A program made the position numbers and the translations under genes. The notes beneath the pieces are model-generated. The model was not told where the DNA came from. It saw only the letters and a list, made by a program, of their open reading frames with translations, and ran no database searches. Positions 8,422 to 16,805 of a stretch of 64,000 nucleotides of DNA are shown piece by piece. The DNA comes from Bin87 sp965203195 (GTDB taxonomy: Bacteria > Chloroflexota > Dehalococcoidia > Lucifugimonadales > UBA3495), in NCBI GenBank assembly GCA_965203195.1, contig OZ241860.1, positions 1,860,001 to 1,924,000 of the forward strand. The letters are read 5' to 3'. Each line of letters opens with the position of its first letter. Position 1 is the first letter of the stretch.

Positions 8422-9030
8422 ATGTTCGGCAAGATTCGCAGCATCAGGAAGCGGTGGTTCGTGGCGGCGGCAGCGGTGGCGCTGCTGGCGGTGGGGCTGA
8501 CTTTCGGCAGCGCCTTGGCGGCCGGCGTGGGCGGCGGGAAAGGCCCGGGGCACGGTTACGGTTACGGCTACGGGGGCTATGACGCGGAACGGCGGGGCGG
8601 CGGCGGCGATGCCAACGCCAAGAGCGCCATACTGGCGCGGGTGGCCGAAATCGTGGGCGTGACGCCGGATGCGCTGGAGGCGGCTTTCCGCACCGCGCAT
8701 AACGAGGTGCAGACGGCCGGCTTTACGGAACGGGTCAACGGGCTGGTCGCCGACGGCAGCCTGACGCAGGAACAGGCCGATGCCGCTACGGAGTGGTTCG
8801 CAGCCCGCCCGGAGGCGGCCGGGCCGGTGGCTTATTACATCGCGCGGCGGGCCGACAGCGGGCGGGTTGCGGCCAAGCTGGAACGGATGGTAGCGGCGGG
8901 CTACCTGACGCAGGAGCAGTCGGATGCCATCGTGGGCTGGCAGGCGCAGCGCCCGGAGGGGCTGCCGGAGCTGGGCGGCGACCACGGCGGGCATAGCGAC
9001 GGCGACCGCGAACACCGCCGGGGGCATTAA
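8422..9030 (+). CDS. Exported protein with signal peptide and helical repeats
   Basis: 202 residues: basic start MFGKIRSIRKRWF, hydrophobic core to about residue 33 and an Ala-x-Ala type cleavage site (SALAAG), then a Gly/Tyr/His-rich linker (GHGYGYGYGGYD). Two similar helical units contain LVADGSLTQEQADAATEWF (about 113) and MVAAGYLTQEQSDAIVGWQ (about 157), a pattern seen in small periplasmic helical proteins. The His/Asp-rich tail (GDHGGHSDGDREHRRGH) could bind metal. An AGGAGG lies 8 bases before the ATG. Its place after a two-component system suggests an envelope-stress effector akin in role to Spy or CpxP, but there is no clear homology. Confidence 0.7.
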   Translation: MFGKIRSIRKRWFVAAAAVALLAVGLTFGSALAAGVGGGKGPGHGYGYGYGGYDAERRGGGGDANAKSAILARVAEIVGVTPDALEAAFRTAHNEVQTAGFTERVNGLVADGSLTQEQADAATEWFAARPEAAGPVAYYIARRADSGRVAAKLERMVAAGYLTQEQSDAIVGWQAQRPEGLPELGGDHGGHSDGDREHRRGH

Positions 9031-9177
9031 CCCGCCGGGGCGTAGTTGCGGGCGGCGGGGCCGGGCGCAACTACGCCGAGGGACGAGGACATTAGCTGGG
9101 GGCATTCGCGCGGCGGATGCCCCCATCGGTTAATTAATCCGGCGCCGCAGTCGGGGTTGCTTCAGCCGGGGGTTGCT

Positions 9178-9534
9178 TCAGCCAGGGGTTCCGGGGGGCG
9201 CCAGGGGGCCGTGTCCCCGGCCATTGCCGTTGCCGTTGCCGCCGTCGTATTCGCCATAGCCCGTGTCGCTGAACACGCGGATTTCCCGGCCCTGGAACAC
9301 GTGATACATATGGACATCCCGGTCGCCGCCCACGGTGTTGAGCAGATCGGAGCCGATGTCGTCGATGATTTCCTCGATGCCTTCGGCGGGCACGGCGTGG
9401 TCGACGGCGATGGCGATGTGGGCGATGCCGGGCAGGAAGTGGGTGTCAATCCGGCCCACCGGGTTGTCGCCGTCCAGAATCAGCCAGGCTTCGGAGCCGG
9501 CGGTGCGAACTTCGCGTTCATAATCGTAGGGCAT
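9178..9534 (-). CDS. Conserved-looking hypothetical protein (118 aa)
   Basis: The N-terminal 90 residues look like a compact folded domain (MPYDYEREVRTAGSEAWLIL..., GRIDTHFLPGIAHIAIAVDH, DVHMYHVFQGREIRVFSDT), acidic and without membrane segments. The tail is Gly/Asn-rich (NGNGNGRGHG). I do not recognise a family. It lies just downstream of proA on the same strand, 66 bases away, and may be cotranscribed. Confidence 0.55.
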   Translation of the reverse strand: MPYDYEREVRTAGSEAWLILDGDNPVGRIDTHFLPGIAHIAIAVDHAVPAEGIEEIIDDIGSDLLNTVGGDRDVHMYHVFQGREIRVFSDTGYGEYDGGNGNGNGRGHGPLAPPGTPG

Positions 9535-9600
9535 CGCGGCAACTCAACTCAATTCCGCTCAACTATGCGCGGTTCGGCGCGGATCAACGCAACGCGACGC

Positions 9601-10875
9601 TTATTCCCGGATCTGGCCCTGCCCGCGGATTACCCACTTGTAGGAGGTCAGCTCGCGCAGGCCCAGGGGGCCCCGGGCGTGGTATTTCTGGGTGCTGATG
9701 CCGACCTCGGCGCCCAGCCCGAACTGGGCGCCGTCGGTGAAGCGGGTGCTGGTGTTGTGGTACACGGCGGCGGCGTCGACCTCGTTGAGGAAGCGCTGGG
9801 CGGCGCCGTCATCCCGGGTGATGATGGCTTCGGAATGGCCGGAGCCGTAGGTTTCAATGTGGGACAGGGCGTCGTCCAGGCTGTCCACGACCTTGATGGC
9901 GGCGATGAGGGCCAGGAACTCCCGTCCCCAGTCGTCCGGGCCGGCGGGAACGGCGTTCAGGTCGTTGCCGGGGCCGAGGATGCTCAAGGCCCGGTGGTCG
10001 CAGCGCATTTCCACGCCGGCTTCGTGGAGGCGGGCGGCGATTTCCGGTAGGCAGCGGGCGGCGGCTTCGCGATGCACCAGCACGGTGTCCAGGGCGTTGC
10101 AGACGGTGGGGCGCTGCACTTTGGCGTTATAGACGATGCGCGTGGCCAGATCAGCGTCGGCGTCCCGGTCGACATAGGTGTGGCAGACGCCCACGCCGCC
10201 GGTGAGGACGGGCATAGCGGCATTGGCGGCGACATAGTTGATCAGCTCCGTACCGCCGCGCGGCACCAGCAGGCTGATGCAGTCTTTCATAGCCAGCATC
10301 ACATCCACCAGGGCGCGGTCGGTGTTGTTCACGAACTGGACGGCGGGGGCCGGCAGGCCGGCTTCGCCCAGGGCGCGGTGGGTCAGGTCAACCAGGGCGG
10401 TATTGGAACGCAGGGTTTCCTTGCCCCCGCGCAGGAGGCAGGCGTTGCCGGATTTCAGGGCCAGGGATACGATGTCGGTAGTTACATTGGGGCGGCTTTC
10501 GTAGATGCTGGCGATGACGCCCAGGGGGATGCGGCGCTTTTCTACGGCCAAGCCGTTGGGCATCGTGAAGGATTCCAGGGTTTCGCCTACCGGGTCGGGG
10601 AGGGCGGCCACGCCGCGCACGTCGGCGGCCATTGCGTTGAGGCGTTCCGGGGTCAGGAGCAGGCGGTCCAGGAAGGCGTCGTTGATGCCGGCGGCCTGGG
10701 CGTCGCGGTAGTCGGCGGCGTTGGCGTCCAGGACGGGGGCCGGCTCGGTTTCCAGGGCGCGGGCGAGGTTGTGGAGGGCGTGGTTGCGGGCGGCGGCGGG
10801 CGTCCGGGCCAGGAGGGCCGAGGCGGCGCGGGCGGCGGAGCCCTGTTGTCGGAGCTGGTCGGCGGCGGCGGTCAT
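9601..10875 (-). CDS. proA: Glutamate-5-semialdehyde dehydrogenase (gamma-glutamyl phosphate reductase) ProA
   Basis: 424 residues from ATG 10875 (MTAAADQLRQQG); the open frame extends 7 codons upstream, but the family start matches here. ProA reduces gamma-glutamyl phosphate to glutamate semialdehyde with NADPH in proline synthesis. Visible motifs: IASIYESRPNVTTDI for cofactor binding, the catalytic cysteine in GGVGVCHTYVDRDAD, and the closing GLGAEVGISTQKYHARGPLG, LRELTSYKW. Length is normal. proB is not adjacent. Confidence 0.95.
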   Translation of the reverse strand: MTAAADQLRQQGSAARAASALLARTPAAARNHALHNLARALETEPAPVLDANAADYRDAQAAGINDAFLDRLLLTPERLNAMAADVRGVAALPDPVGETLESFTMPNGLAVEKRRIPLGVIASIYESRPNVTTDIVSLALKSGNACLLRGGKETLRSNTALVDLTHRALGEAGLPAPAVQFVNNTDRALVDVMLAMKDCISLLVPRGGTELINYVAANAAMPVLTGGVGVCHTYVDRDADADLATRIVYNAKVQRPTVCNALDTVLVHREAAARCLPEIAARLHEAGVEMRCDHRALSILGPGNDLNAVPAGPDDWGREFLALIAAIKVVDSLDDALSHIETYGSGHSEAIITRDDGAAQRFLNEVDAAAVYHNTSTRFTDGAQFGLGAEVGISTQKYHARGPLGLRELTSYKWVIRGQGQIRE

Positions 10876-11005
10876 TAGAACAAGTCTCCAGGGCAAGGGG
10901 CAGAATGGGTTTGAATCTTACCACATTCCGGGGGCGGGCGGGGCGGGGCGGCAATCGGGAGGGGCGAGGGACGGCGGGCAGCGCTTTGGCCAGGGGCCGT
11001 CGTGA

Positions 11006-11120
11006 AATCGCCCGCCAGTCCGGGAGGGGCCGGCAATCCGGGGCAAGCGCCTGTTGCTGCGGAGCAGCCGGCGGGGAAGATGCCCGGATGCCGGCTTGCA
11101 CCGGACTGACGGGGGTTATG
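11006..11120. repeat. Imperfect inverted-repeat element, MITE-like (copy 1)
   Basis: Arms about 36 bp long (from 11006, CGCCCGCCAGTCCGGGAGG; to 11120, ending CGGACTGACGGGGGTTATG) pair imperfectly around a central GCTGC/GCAGC hairpin. The layout and wording match the element at 48160-48276, so the two are diverged members of one dispersed family. No coding capacity. Confidence 0.6.
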
Positions 11121-12016
11121 GTATGCCGCCGTTGGCGACGGCACAATGCGCTTGGCGACGGGCCTTAATTCACTGGCGCTCCTTGATTGGCGTGGATATT
11201 GCGGTTACCGGGGCGGTTCCGGCGGGCGGGGGGCGGGCGGTTGGGGGCAGGGAAATTTTCATGGGGAAGTCGGCTCCTTTTCGGTGCGTGGGTGGTTGGA
11301 AGATTGATGGCATCGGGGAAGGCTCGGGCTGGCCTTTGGGTTCCAGGTTGTCGGCGCTACGGCCTGAGAGCGTAACGCGTGGGATTTCGTCATAGTTTTC
11401 CGTGTCCCGGACGGACTTACGGCAGGTAAGAACAGGTTCAGGGCCTGTTCCGGCGAGCCGGTTCGGTCATCCGGCACGGGGCGGTGGTGACACCCGCTGG
11501 CTGGCACAGAACTACACGGGCCGCACGATACATACAGCGACGAAGCAGGACCAGCTGAAATTGGGTTCCGACAAAGGGTTAGGCCGTTTCCTGGAGGCCC
11601 GTTTGGTTAGCCCGAAATGGTTTCCCCGATGGTGGCGTGACGCGGATAGAGAGCTACGGATCGGATCCGGTGGGTGGGCATTGCTGGTGTCCGCCTGGGC
11701 TTGGGGCGCGCGTCCGCGTCGTGGGCCTGGGCGGATGGCGGTCGGGGCAGCTGTCCCCTGGTCGCCGGGCGGGTTGCCGCATCCGTGTTTGAGGTTAGCA
11801 GGACGGATGTTCAGGGCGCAAGGGGGCGGGTGTCATAAATGGCGGCGATTTTTTAAATTCCGGCGGGCGGATGGGGCACGGCGCCGGAGGAGGCCGGAAT
11901 ACGGGTGTCCGGGCGGGCGCGATGGCCGGGTTTTCTTGACACCGGCGTTGCTCCGTAACATAATTCCCGGCAACGAAAATCCGCGCCCGGAACCGGCCGG
12001 ACGCGGCGCGTCAAAG
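11121..12016. other. About 900 bp without a convincing gene
   Basis: All frames here are Arg/Gly/Pro-rich noise of the type produced by GC-rich DNA. One forward frame (11402-12133) is open for 243 codons but has no fold-like segment, no ribosome site and runs into the 18-bp tandem repeats. I looked for RNase P, tmRNA and tRNA signatures and found none. It may be a decayed gene or hold an unrecognised RNA. Confidence 0.5.
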
Positions 12017-12124
12017 GAACTGCATCGTCTCGGCGAATGGCATTGTCCCGGCGAACTGCATCGTCCTGGCGAATGGCATTGTCCAGGTGAACTGCATCGT
12101 CCCGGCGAACTGCATCGTCCCCGG
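12017..12124. repeat. Six tandem 18-bp units upstream of a MaoC gene
   Basis: The unit alternates between GAACTGCATCGTCCCGGC and GAATGGCATTGTCCCGGC, six copies with a few substitutions. It ends 18 bases before the AGGAGG of the gene at 12156. Because 18 is a multiple of three, it also reads as a hexapeptide repeat (ELHRPG/EWHCPG), though I do not think it is translated. Confidence 0.85.
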
Positions 12125-12155
12125 TCCGCATAGCGACCGCACAGGAGGCCACCCG

Positions 12156-12602
12156 TTGTCCGGCAACGAATTTACGCTTACCGATGGGATGCGGGAGCAG
12201 GCGATCGGCGTGACCAGCGCCCCCGTGTCGATGGATGTTGAGAAGGGCCACATTGCCAGGTTTGCCGAGGCGATTGGCGATGACAACCCGGCTTACACGG
12301 CGGGCGCGGCCGAGACGGGGGGGATTGTGGCGCCGCCCACTTTTCTGCGGGCGATGCGGGGCATCCGGCCGGAGCTGCCTTTTGCCATTCCCTTTGGCCG
12401 CGTGCTGGACGGGGGCAGCGACTGGGAGTATTTTGACTATGTGCGGCCCGGCGACACCATTACCGCCGTGGCCCGCATTGAGGACATCAGGGAACGGACG
12501 GGCAGCATCGGGCAGATGCTCATCTCTACTACCAAAATCACCTACCGCAACCAGGACGACGTCATCGTGGCTACCCAGACCAGCACGTCAATTCGGTACT
12601 GA
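12156..12602 (+). CDS. FAS1-like/MaoC-type dehydratase domain protein, TTG start
   Basis: 148 residues. The start is the TTG at 12156: an AGGAGG (12143-12148) sits 7 bases upstream and the product then begins at the family boundary (SGNEFTLTDGMREQAIG). The earlier in-frame ATG lies in the tandem repeat. The hot-dog fold is indicated by VEKGHIARFAEAIGDDNPAY, VAPPTFLRAM, and GGSDWEYFDYVRPGDTITAV. Such domains form the N-terminal half of two-part enoyl-CoA hydratases; the partner MaoC domain is encoded next (12712). Likely role: hydration of an acyl-CoA. Confidence 0.8.
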   Translation: MSGNEFTLTDGMREQAIGVTSAPVSMDVEKGHIARFAEAIGDDNPAYTAGAAETGGIVAPPTFLRAMRGIRPELPFAIPFGRVLDGGSDWEYFDYVRPGDTITAVARIEDIRERTGSIGQMLISTTKITYRNQDDVIVATQTSTSIRY

Positions 12603-12711
12603 GTCGCCGCCGCCGGGGTGCCGCCAGCGCGTTGGCGCCGGCGGGCGGCCGGTTCCGAAAGGGGGCAAGCCCCGCCCCGGCCATCCGAATTCCGCAACCA
12701 GGGGGAACGCT

Positions 12712-13143
12712 ATGGGCCAGCAAATTTACTTTGAGGATGTCAGCGAGGGCATGGAGCTGCCCGCCGAGGTGCGGGAGCCCACTACCCGGCAGCTGGTGCA
12801 GTACGCCGGCGCTTCCGGCGATTTTTACGAGATCCATTACGACAAGGATTTTGCCCAGAGCACGGGGCTGGATGATGTGATCATTCACGGGGCGCTGAAA
12901 AATGCGATGCTGGGGGCGTATGTGACCGGGTGGGCCGGGCCGGGCGCTACCTTGCGCCGTCTGACCTGCCAGTATCGGGGCATGGATTATCCCGGCGAAC
13001 CCATCACCGCGAAAGGCCACATTAGCCGCGTCTATCAGGAAGGGGCGCAAAGCCTGGTGGACTGCACGATCTGGCTGGAGAACCCGCGCGGGCAGCAGAC
13101 CACGCCGGGGACGGCCACCGTAGCGCTGCCCAGGCGCGGGTAG
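12712..13143 (+). CDS. MaoC family dehydratase
   Basis: 143 residues with the hydratase-2 motif: LVQYAGASGDFYEIHYDKDF (D-x4-H, Asp and His catalytic), then DDVIIHGALKNAMLGAYVTG. Hydratase 2 enzymes add water to 2-enoyl-CoA. The product probably pairs with the preceding FAS1-like protein as a heterodimer. The following SDRs, resembling the dehydrogenase part of multifunctional enzyme type 2, could oxidise the hydroxyacyl product, so 12156-15317 reads as a beta-oxidation-like set. Confidence 0.85.
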   Translation: MGQQIYFEDVSEGMELPAEVREPTTRQLVQYAGASGDFYEIHYDKDFAQSTGLDDVIIHGALKNAMLGAYVTGWAGPGATLRRLTCQYRGMDYPGEPITAKGHISRVYQEGAQSLVDCTIWLENPRGQQTTPGTATVALPRRG

Positions 13144-13156
13144 ATAGGCCGGGCGG

Positions 13157-13268
13157 CGTATCCCGTCATTCCATTTCCGCCCCGTTCATTCCGTTAGATA
13201 CCGTTCCGGCGCAATGGCCGGAATCAAGGATAGCCGGGATTTGCGGATGGCCGGGATGACGGGATACG
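13157..13268. repeat. Inverted repeat between MaoC and SDR genes
   Basis: CGTATCCCGTCATTCC at 13157 pairs with GGATGACGGGATACG at 13254, with GGCCGGAATC/GGCCGGGATG type repeats between them. It has the look of a small dispersed palindromic element, related in style but not obviously in sequence to the 11 kb and 48 kb copies. Confidence 0.55.
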
Positions 13269-13349
13269 GGGCAACGGCAAAGGGAATGACGGCGAAAGGT
13301 TAGCCGGGCTTTAAGGGCCAGGCGGCGACAGGAAAAGGAACCAGTCACT

Positions 13350-14285
13350 ATGCCCAACAATTTGGAAGGGAAAGTAGCAATTGTCACCGGCGCGGGCCGG
13401 GGCGTGGGACGCGGCATCGCCAGGCTGATGGCGGCGGAGGGTGCCAGGGTGGTGGTGGTTGACCCCGGCGTGAATGTGGACGGCACGGGCTTTGACCAGT
13501 CCGTGGCGGAAGTGGTGGCCGGGGAGATCCGGGACGCCGGGGGGGTGGCCGCGGCGTGCGCGGAGTCGGTGGCGACGATGGACGGCGGCGAGCGCATTGT
13601 GCAGACGGCCATTGATCACTTCGGGCGGCTGGACATTGTGGTCTGCTGCGCGGGCATTCTGCGCGACCGGATGGTGTTCAATATGACGGAGCAGGAATGG
13701 GACGATGTGATCGCGGTGCATCTGAAGGGGACTTTTACGGTGGTGAAGCACGCCTGCATTCTGTTCCGGCAGCAGCGTTCCGGGCGGGTCATTACCTTCA
13801 GCAGCCAGTCGGGGCTGGTGGGGAACAGCGGGCAGGCCAACTATGGCGCCGCCAAGAGCGGGATTGCCGGCTTTACCAAGGTGGTGGCCAAGGATATGGG
13901 GCGCTACGGGGTAACGGCCAATTCCATCGCCCCGCGGGCGACTACGCGGATGATTGGGGCCATTCCCGAATCGGCCGCCGAGATCCGGGCCCGGGGCGGC
14001 GTTGCGTCGCTGTCCGGGGACGGGGGCGATGACAGCGAGTTGCAGAACCTGGATCCGGACGGCATTGCGCCTTTTGTGTGCTACCTGGCGTCGGATTACG
14101 CCGGGAATGTCAACGGGCAGACTTTTCTGGTTTATGGGGACACGGTGTCGCTGATGTCGCAGCCGCGTCCGGAACGGGCCATCTGGACGGAGAGCGGCCA
14201 CTGGGAGCTGGATGACCTGTCCCGGCAGGCGCGCGGCTATCTGACGGCCGGGCTGGCCAATCCGGCGCCGGCGCAGCAGCGCTAA
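13350..14285 (+). CDS. SDR family NAD(P)-dependent oxidoreductase (copy 1)
   Basis: 311 residues with the Rossmann loop VTGAGRGVGRGIARLMAAEG, the NAG-equivalent CCAGILRD, catalytic Ser in FSSQSG and Tyr/Lys in NYGAAKSG. The domain is followed by a C-terminal extension of about 50 residues (after about 260), as in SDRs related to the dehydrogenase domain of multifunctional enzyme 2. It likely oxidises a 3-hydroxyacyl-CoA or similar. A close paralogue lies 120 bases downstream. Confidence 0.88.
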   Translation: MPNNLEGKVAIVTGAGRGVGRGIARLMAAEGARVVVVDPGVNVDGTGFDQSVAEVVAGEIRDAGGVAAACAESVATMDGGERIVQTAIDHFGRLDIVVCCAGILRDRMVFNMTEQEWDDVIAVHLKGTFTVVKHACILFRQQRSGRVITFSSQSGLVGNSGQANYGAAKSGIAGFTKVVAKDMGRYGVTANSIAPRATTRMIGAIPESAAEIRARGGVASLSGDGGDDSELQNLDPDGIAPFVCYLASDYAGNVNGQTFLVYGDTVSLMSQPRPERAIWTESGHWELDDLSRQARGYLTAGLANPAPAQQR

Positions 14286-14405
14286 TCCGACGAAACCGGG
14301 GACGGGAAGCAGACGGAAAACCCTGATGGAAACCCCGGGGGCGGCCCGGCGAATGACGATGATTGGGCGGGGCCGCCGCCGAATGCGAAGCAAGGAATCT
14401 GAACC

Positions 14406-15317
14406 ATGCCTCTTTTGCAAGACAAGGTAGCGATTGTCACCGGCGCGGGCCGGGGCATCGGGCGGGGCGTAGCCAGGCTGATGGCGGCGGAGGGCGCCAG
14501 CGTGGTGGTGTGCGACCTGGGCGTCAATGTGGACGGCTCCGGGGTGGATGTGGCGGTGGCGCAGCAGGTGGCGGACGGAATTGCGACCGACGGCGGGCGG
14601 GCGGTGGCCTGCACCGAATCGGTGGCCACGATGGACGGCGGCGAGCGCATTGTGCAGACGGCCGTGGACAATTTCGGTCGGCTGGACATTGTGGTCACCG
14701 TGGCGGGCATTCTGCGCGACCGGATGGTGTTCAATATGACGGAGCAGGAATGGGACGATGTGCTCGCCGTGCACCTGAAGGGGACATTTACGGTGGTGAA
14801 GCACGCCAGCATACTGTTCCGGCAGCAGCGTTCCGGGCGCATTATCACATTCAGCAGCACATCGGGGCTGTACGGGAACAGCGGGCAGGCGAACTACGGG
14901 GCGGCCAAGGACGGGATTGCGGGCTTTACGCGCGTCTGCGCGCGGGATTTGGGGCGTTACGGGGTTACGGCCAACGCCATTTCGCCCTCGGCCAGCACGC
15001 GGATGACGACCAGCGTGCCGGACGAGGCGCGGGCGCTGCGTTCCGCCCGGGGCATTGCGGCCGGGGGCGGGCTGCGGGGGGAGGCGGAGGATGTGGCGCC
15101 GATGGTGGCCTGGCTGGCATCGGACGAGGCGGCGCACGTGAATGGTCATGTGTTTCATGTGACCGGCGGGCTGGTGACGCTGCTGAATGAGCCGGAGCCG
15201 GTGAAGACCATCCGCAAGGACAGCCGGTGGACGGTGGACGAGCTGGCGGCGGTGTTCCCCGCCACCATCGGCATTGAGCTGTACAATCCGGCGCCGGCGC
15301 CGCCGCCCAGCGCCTAG
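14406..15317 (+). CDS. SDR family NAD(P)-dependent oxidoreductase (copy 2)
   Basis: 303 residues: VTGAGRGIGRGVARLMAAEG, VAGILRD, FSSTSG and NYGAAKDG give cofactor site and catalytic Ser-Tyr-Lys. It is a tandem paralogue of the preceding gene; the middle third is nearly identical at DNA level (MVFNMTEQEWDDV and flanks), while the N- and C-terminal thirds have diverged. The C-terminal extension ends SRWTVDELAAVFPATIG. AAGGAA precedes the ATG. Confidence 0.88.
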   Translation: MPLLQDKVAIVTGAGRGIGRGVARLMAAEGASVVVCDLGVNVDGSGVDVAVAQQVADGIATDGGRAVACTESVATMDGGERIVQTAVDNFGRLDIVVTVAGILRDRMVFNMTEQEWDDVLAVHLKGTFTVVKHASILFRQQRSGRIITFSSTSGLYGNSGQANYGAAKDGIAGFTRVCARDLGRYGVTANAISPSASTRMTTSVPDEARALRSARGIAAGGGLRGEAEDVAPMVAWLASDEAAHVNGHVFHVTGGLVTLLNEPEPVKTIRKDSRWTVDELAAVFPATIGIELYNPAPAPPPSA

Positions 15318-15555
15318 CCGTTGGGAACCGTTGCGGCGGCGTGGTTCCGGTGGCTTCAAGCCGGCCAACTTAACCCGAGGGACGGCGGGCATTCCGGGAT
15401 GGGAAACGCGGCAGGCGCCGGGGGCAAGGCACTTCGCGGTTGCGCCCCGGTTGCTTGCCGCCCTTACTGCCGCCAATTCCGTTAACTAACTCCGTCCGGC
15501 CCCGTTCTGATTTTCGGCGGCCGGCGGGCGCACTGATTACAGAGGACGACCGATT

Positions 15556-16710
15556 ATGTTCAAGAGCTTCAGCGCATCCTACGCCGGCCACATTGTGGAC
15601 GACAATCTGGGTCTGGACGGCATTCCCGCCAACGACCGGCGGTATTCCAACGAGGAGCTGGCGGGCGCCTTTGACTGGGCGCTGGACATTTCCCGGCACC
15701 TGGAGGCTCACGGCTACGACGAGTTCTGGATGGCGGAACACCACTTCCAGCCGGAGGGGTACGAGTGCATTCCCAACCTGATAATGCTGGGGCTGTACCT
15801 GGCGTGCCACACGGAGCGGCTGAAGTACGGCTGCGGGTTTAACATTACCCCGATGTGGCATCCGCTGCGGCTGGCCGAGGATTTCGCCATGGCGGACATT
15901 CTGTCGGGCGGGCGCATTATTTTCGGGGTGGGGCGGGGCTACCATTCCCGGGAGGTGGAGACTTTCGGGGCGCCGATGTTTGACGGCGACGCCAACCGGG
16001 ATCTGTTTGAGGAGCAGGTGGAGGTGATGGTCAAGGCTTTCACGGAGGAGTCTTTCGCGCACGAGGGCAAGCATTACCAGATACCGGCCCGGGTGCCGTA
16101 CCGGGGCTATACGCTGGAGAAGTTGAGCCTGGTGCCGCGGCCGCGGCAGCAGCCGGTGGAAATCTGGCAGCCGCTGGTGTCGGGGAACCCCAAAGGGGTG
16201 GACTTTATGGCGCGGATTGGCATCAAGGCGGTGGTCGCCAATACGCCGGAGCCGATGCTGAATGAGCGGCTGACGATGTACCAGCAGGCCGCCGCGAAGC
16301 ACGGACGGGAGCTGCAACTGGGCGAGGATATTGCGCTGGGGTACCGCTTTTTCCTAGCGGAGAACCGGGAAAAGGCGATTGAACAGGCGCGTCCGTACTT
16401 TGAGGAGGCGATGAAGTTCGCCGCCCCGCTGGGTTTGATGCGGCTGGAGGCGGAGCAGATTGAGGCGGTGGCCAATCCGGGGCTGCGGCGAGGGGTGCAG
16501 TTGCCCACGCTGGAGGGGGCGGCGGACAGCGGGGCGTGGCTCTGCGGGAGCTCGGATGATGTCATCAGCCAGCTGAAGGAGGCCGAGGCCAAGTATCCGG
16601 GGGTGGAACGGGTGAACCTGGGTTCGGTGATGGGGATGCCGCGGGAGGTGTTCAAGGAACAGCTGGCGCGGTTTGCGGAGGATGTGATGCCGGCCTTTGG
16701 CGGGGGGTGA
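15556..16710 (+). CDS. LLM-class flavin-dependent oxidoreductase
   Basis: 384 residues. Luciferase-like barrel motifs: HGYDEFWMAEHHFQPEGY, GCGFNITPMWHPLRLAEDFA, DILSGGRIIFGVGRGYHSRE, and WQPLVSGNPKGVDFMARIG. The EHHF histidines and the SGGR...GVGRGY flavin-phosphate loop are intact. Length suits the FMN-dependent alkanal-monooxygenase-like subgroup. It follows the MaoC/SDR genes on the same strand 238 bases after the second SDR, so it may belong to the same catabolic unit; the substrate is unknown. Confidence 0.88.
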   Translation: MFKSFSASYAGHIVDDNLGLDGIPANDRRYSNEELAGAFDWALDISRHLEAHGYDEFWMAEHHFQPEGYECIPNLIMLGLYLACHTERLKYGCGFNITPMWHPLRLAEDFAMADILSGGRIIFGVGRGYHSREVETFGAPMFDGDANRDLFEEQVEVMVKAFTEESFAHEGKHYQIPARVPYRGYTLEKLSLVPRPRQQPVEIWQPLVSGNPKGVDFMARIGIKAVVANTPEPMLNERLTMYQQAAAKHGRELQLGEDIALGYRFFLAENREKAIEQARPYFEEAMKFAAPLGLMRLEAEQIEAVANPGLRRGVQLPTLEGAADSGAWLCGSSDDVISQLKEAEAKYPGVERVNLGSVMGMPREVFKEQLARFAEDVMPAFGGG

Positions 16711-16805
16711 CCGCCGGCGGCGGGTCCGCCGCTGTCCACAGGCTCCGGCAGTTGTCCCCGCAATGGCGCCGGTCATACCGGCCGGCGCCAACAGGAAGCT
16801 ACCGG

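Noticed and set aside
11400..11650. Possible structural RNA (RNase P, tmRNA)
   Set aside because: A GGTAAGA-like string and some pairing potential caught the eye, but GGAAAGTCC, ACAGAA in the right context, and a tmRNA 3' CCA end are missing.
11402..12133. 243-codon plus-strand frame in the gene-poor stretch
   Set aside because: No ribosome site, no fold-like segment, ends in the 18-bp repeat array; composition is typical random GC-rich sequence.
13311..15476. 721-codon minus-strand frame across both SDR genes
   Set aside because: Same shadow effect; the internal repetition in it only mirrors the duplicated SDR genes.
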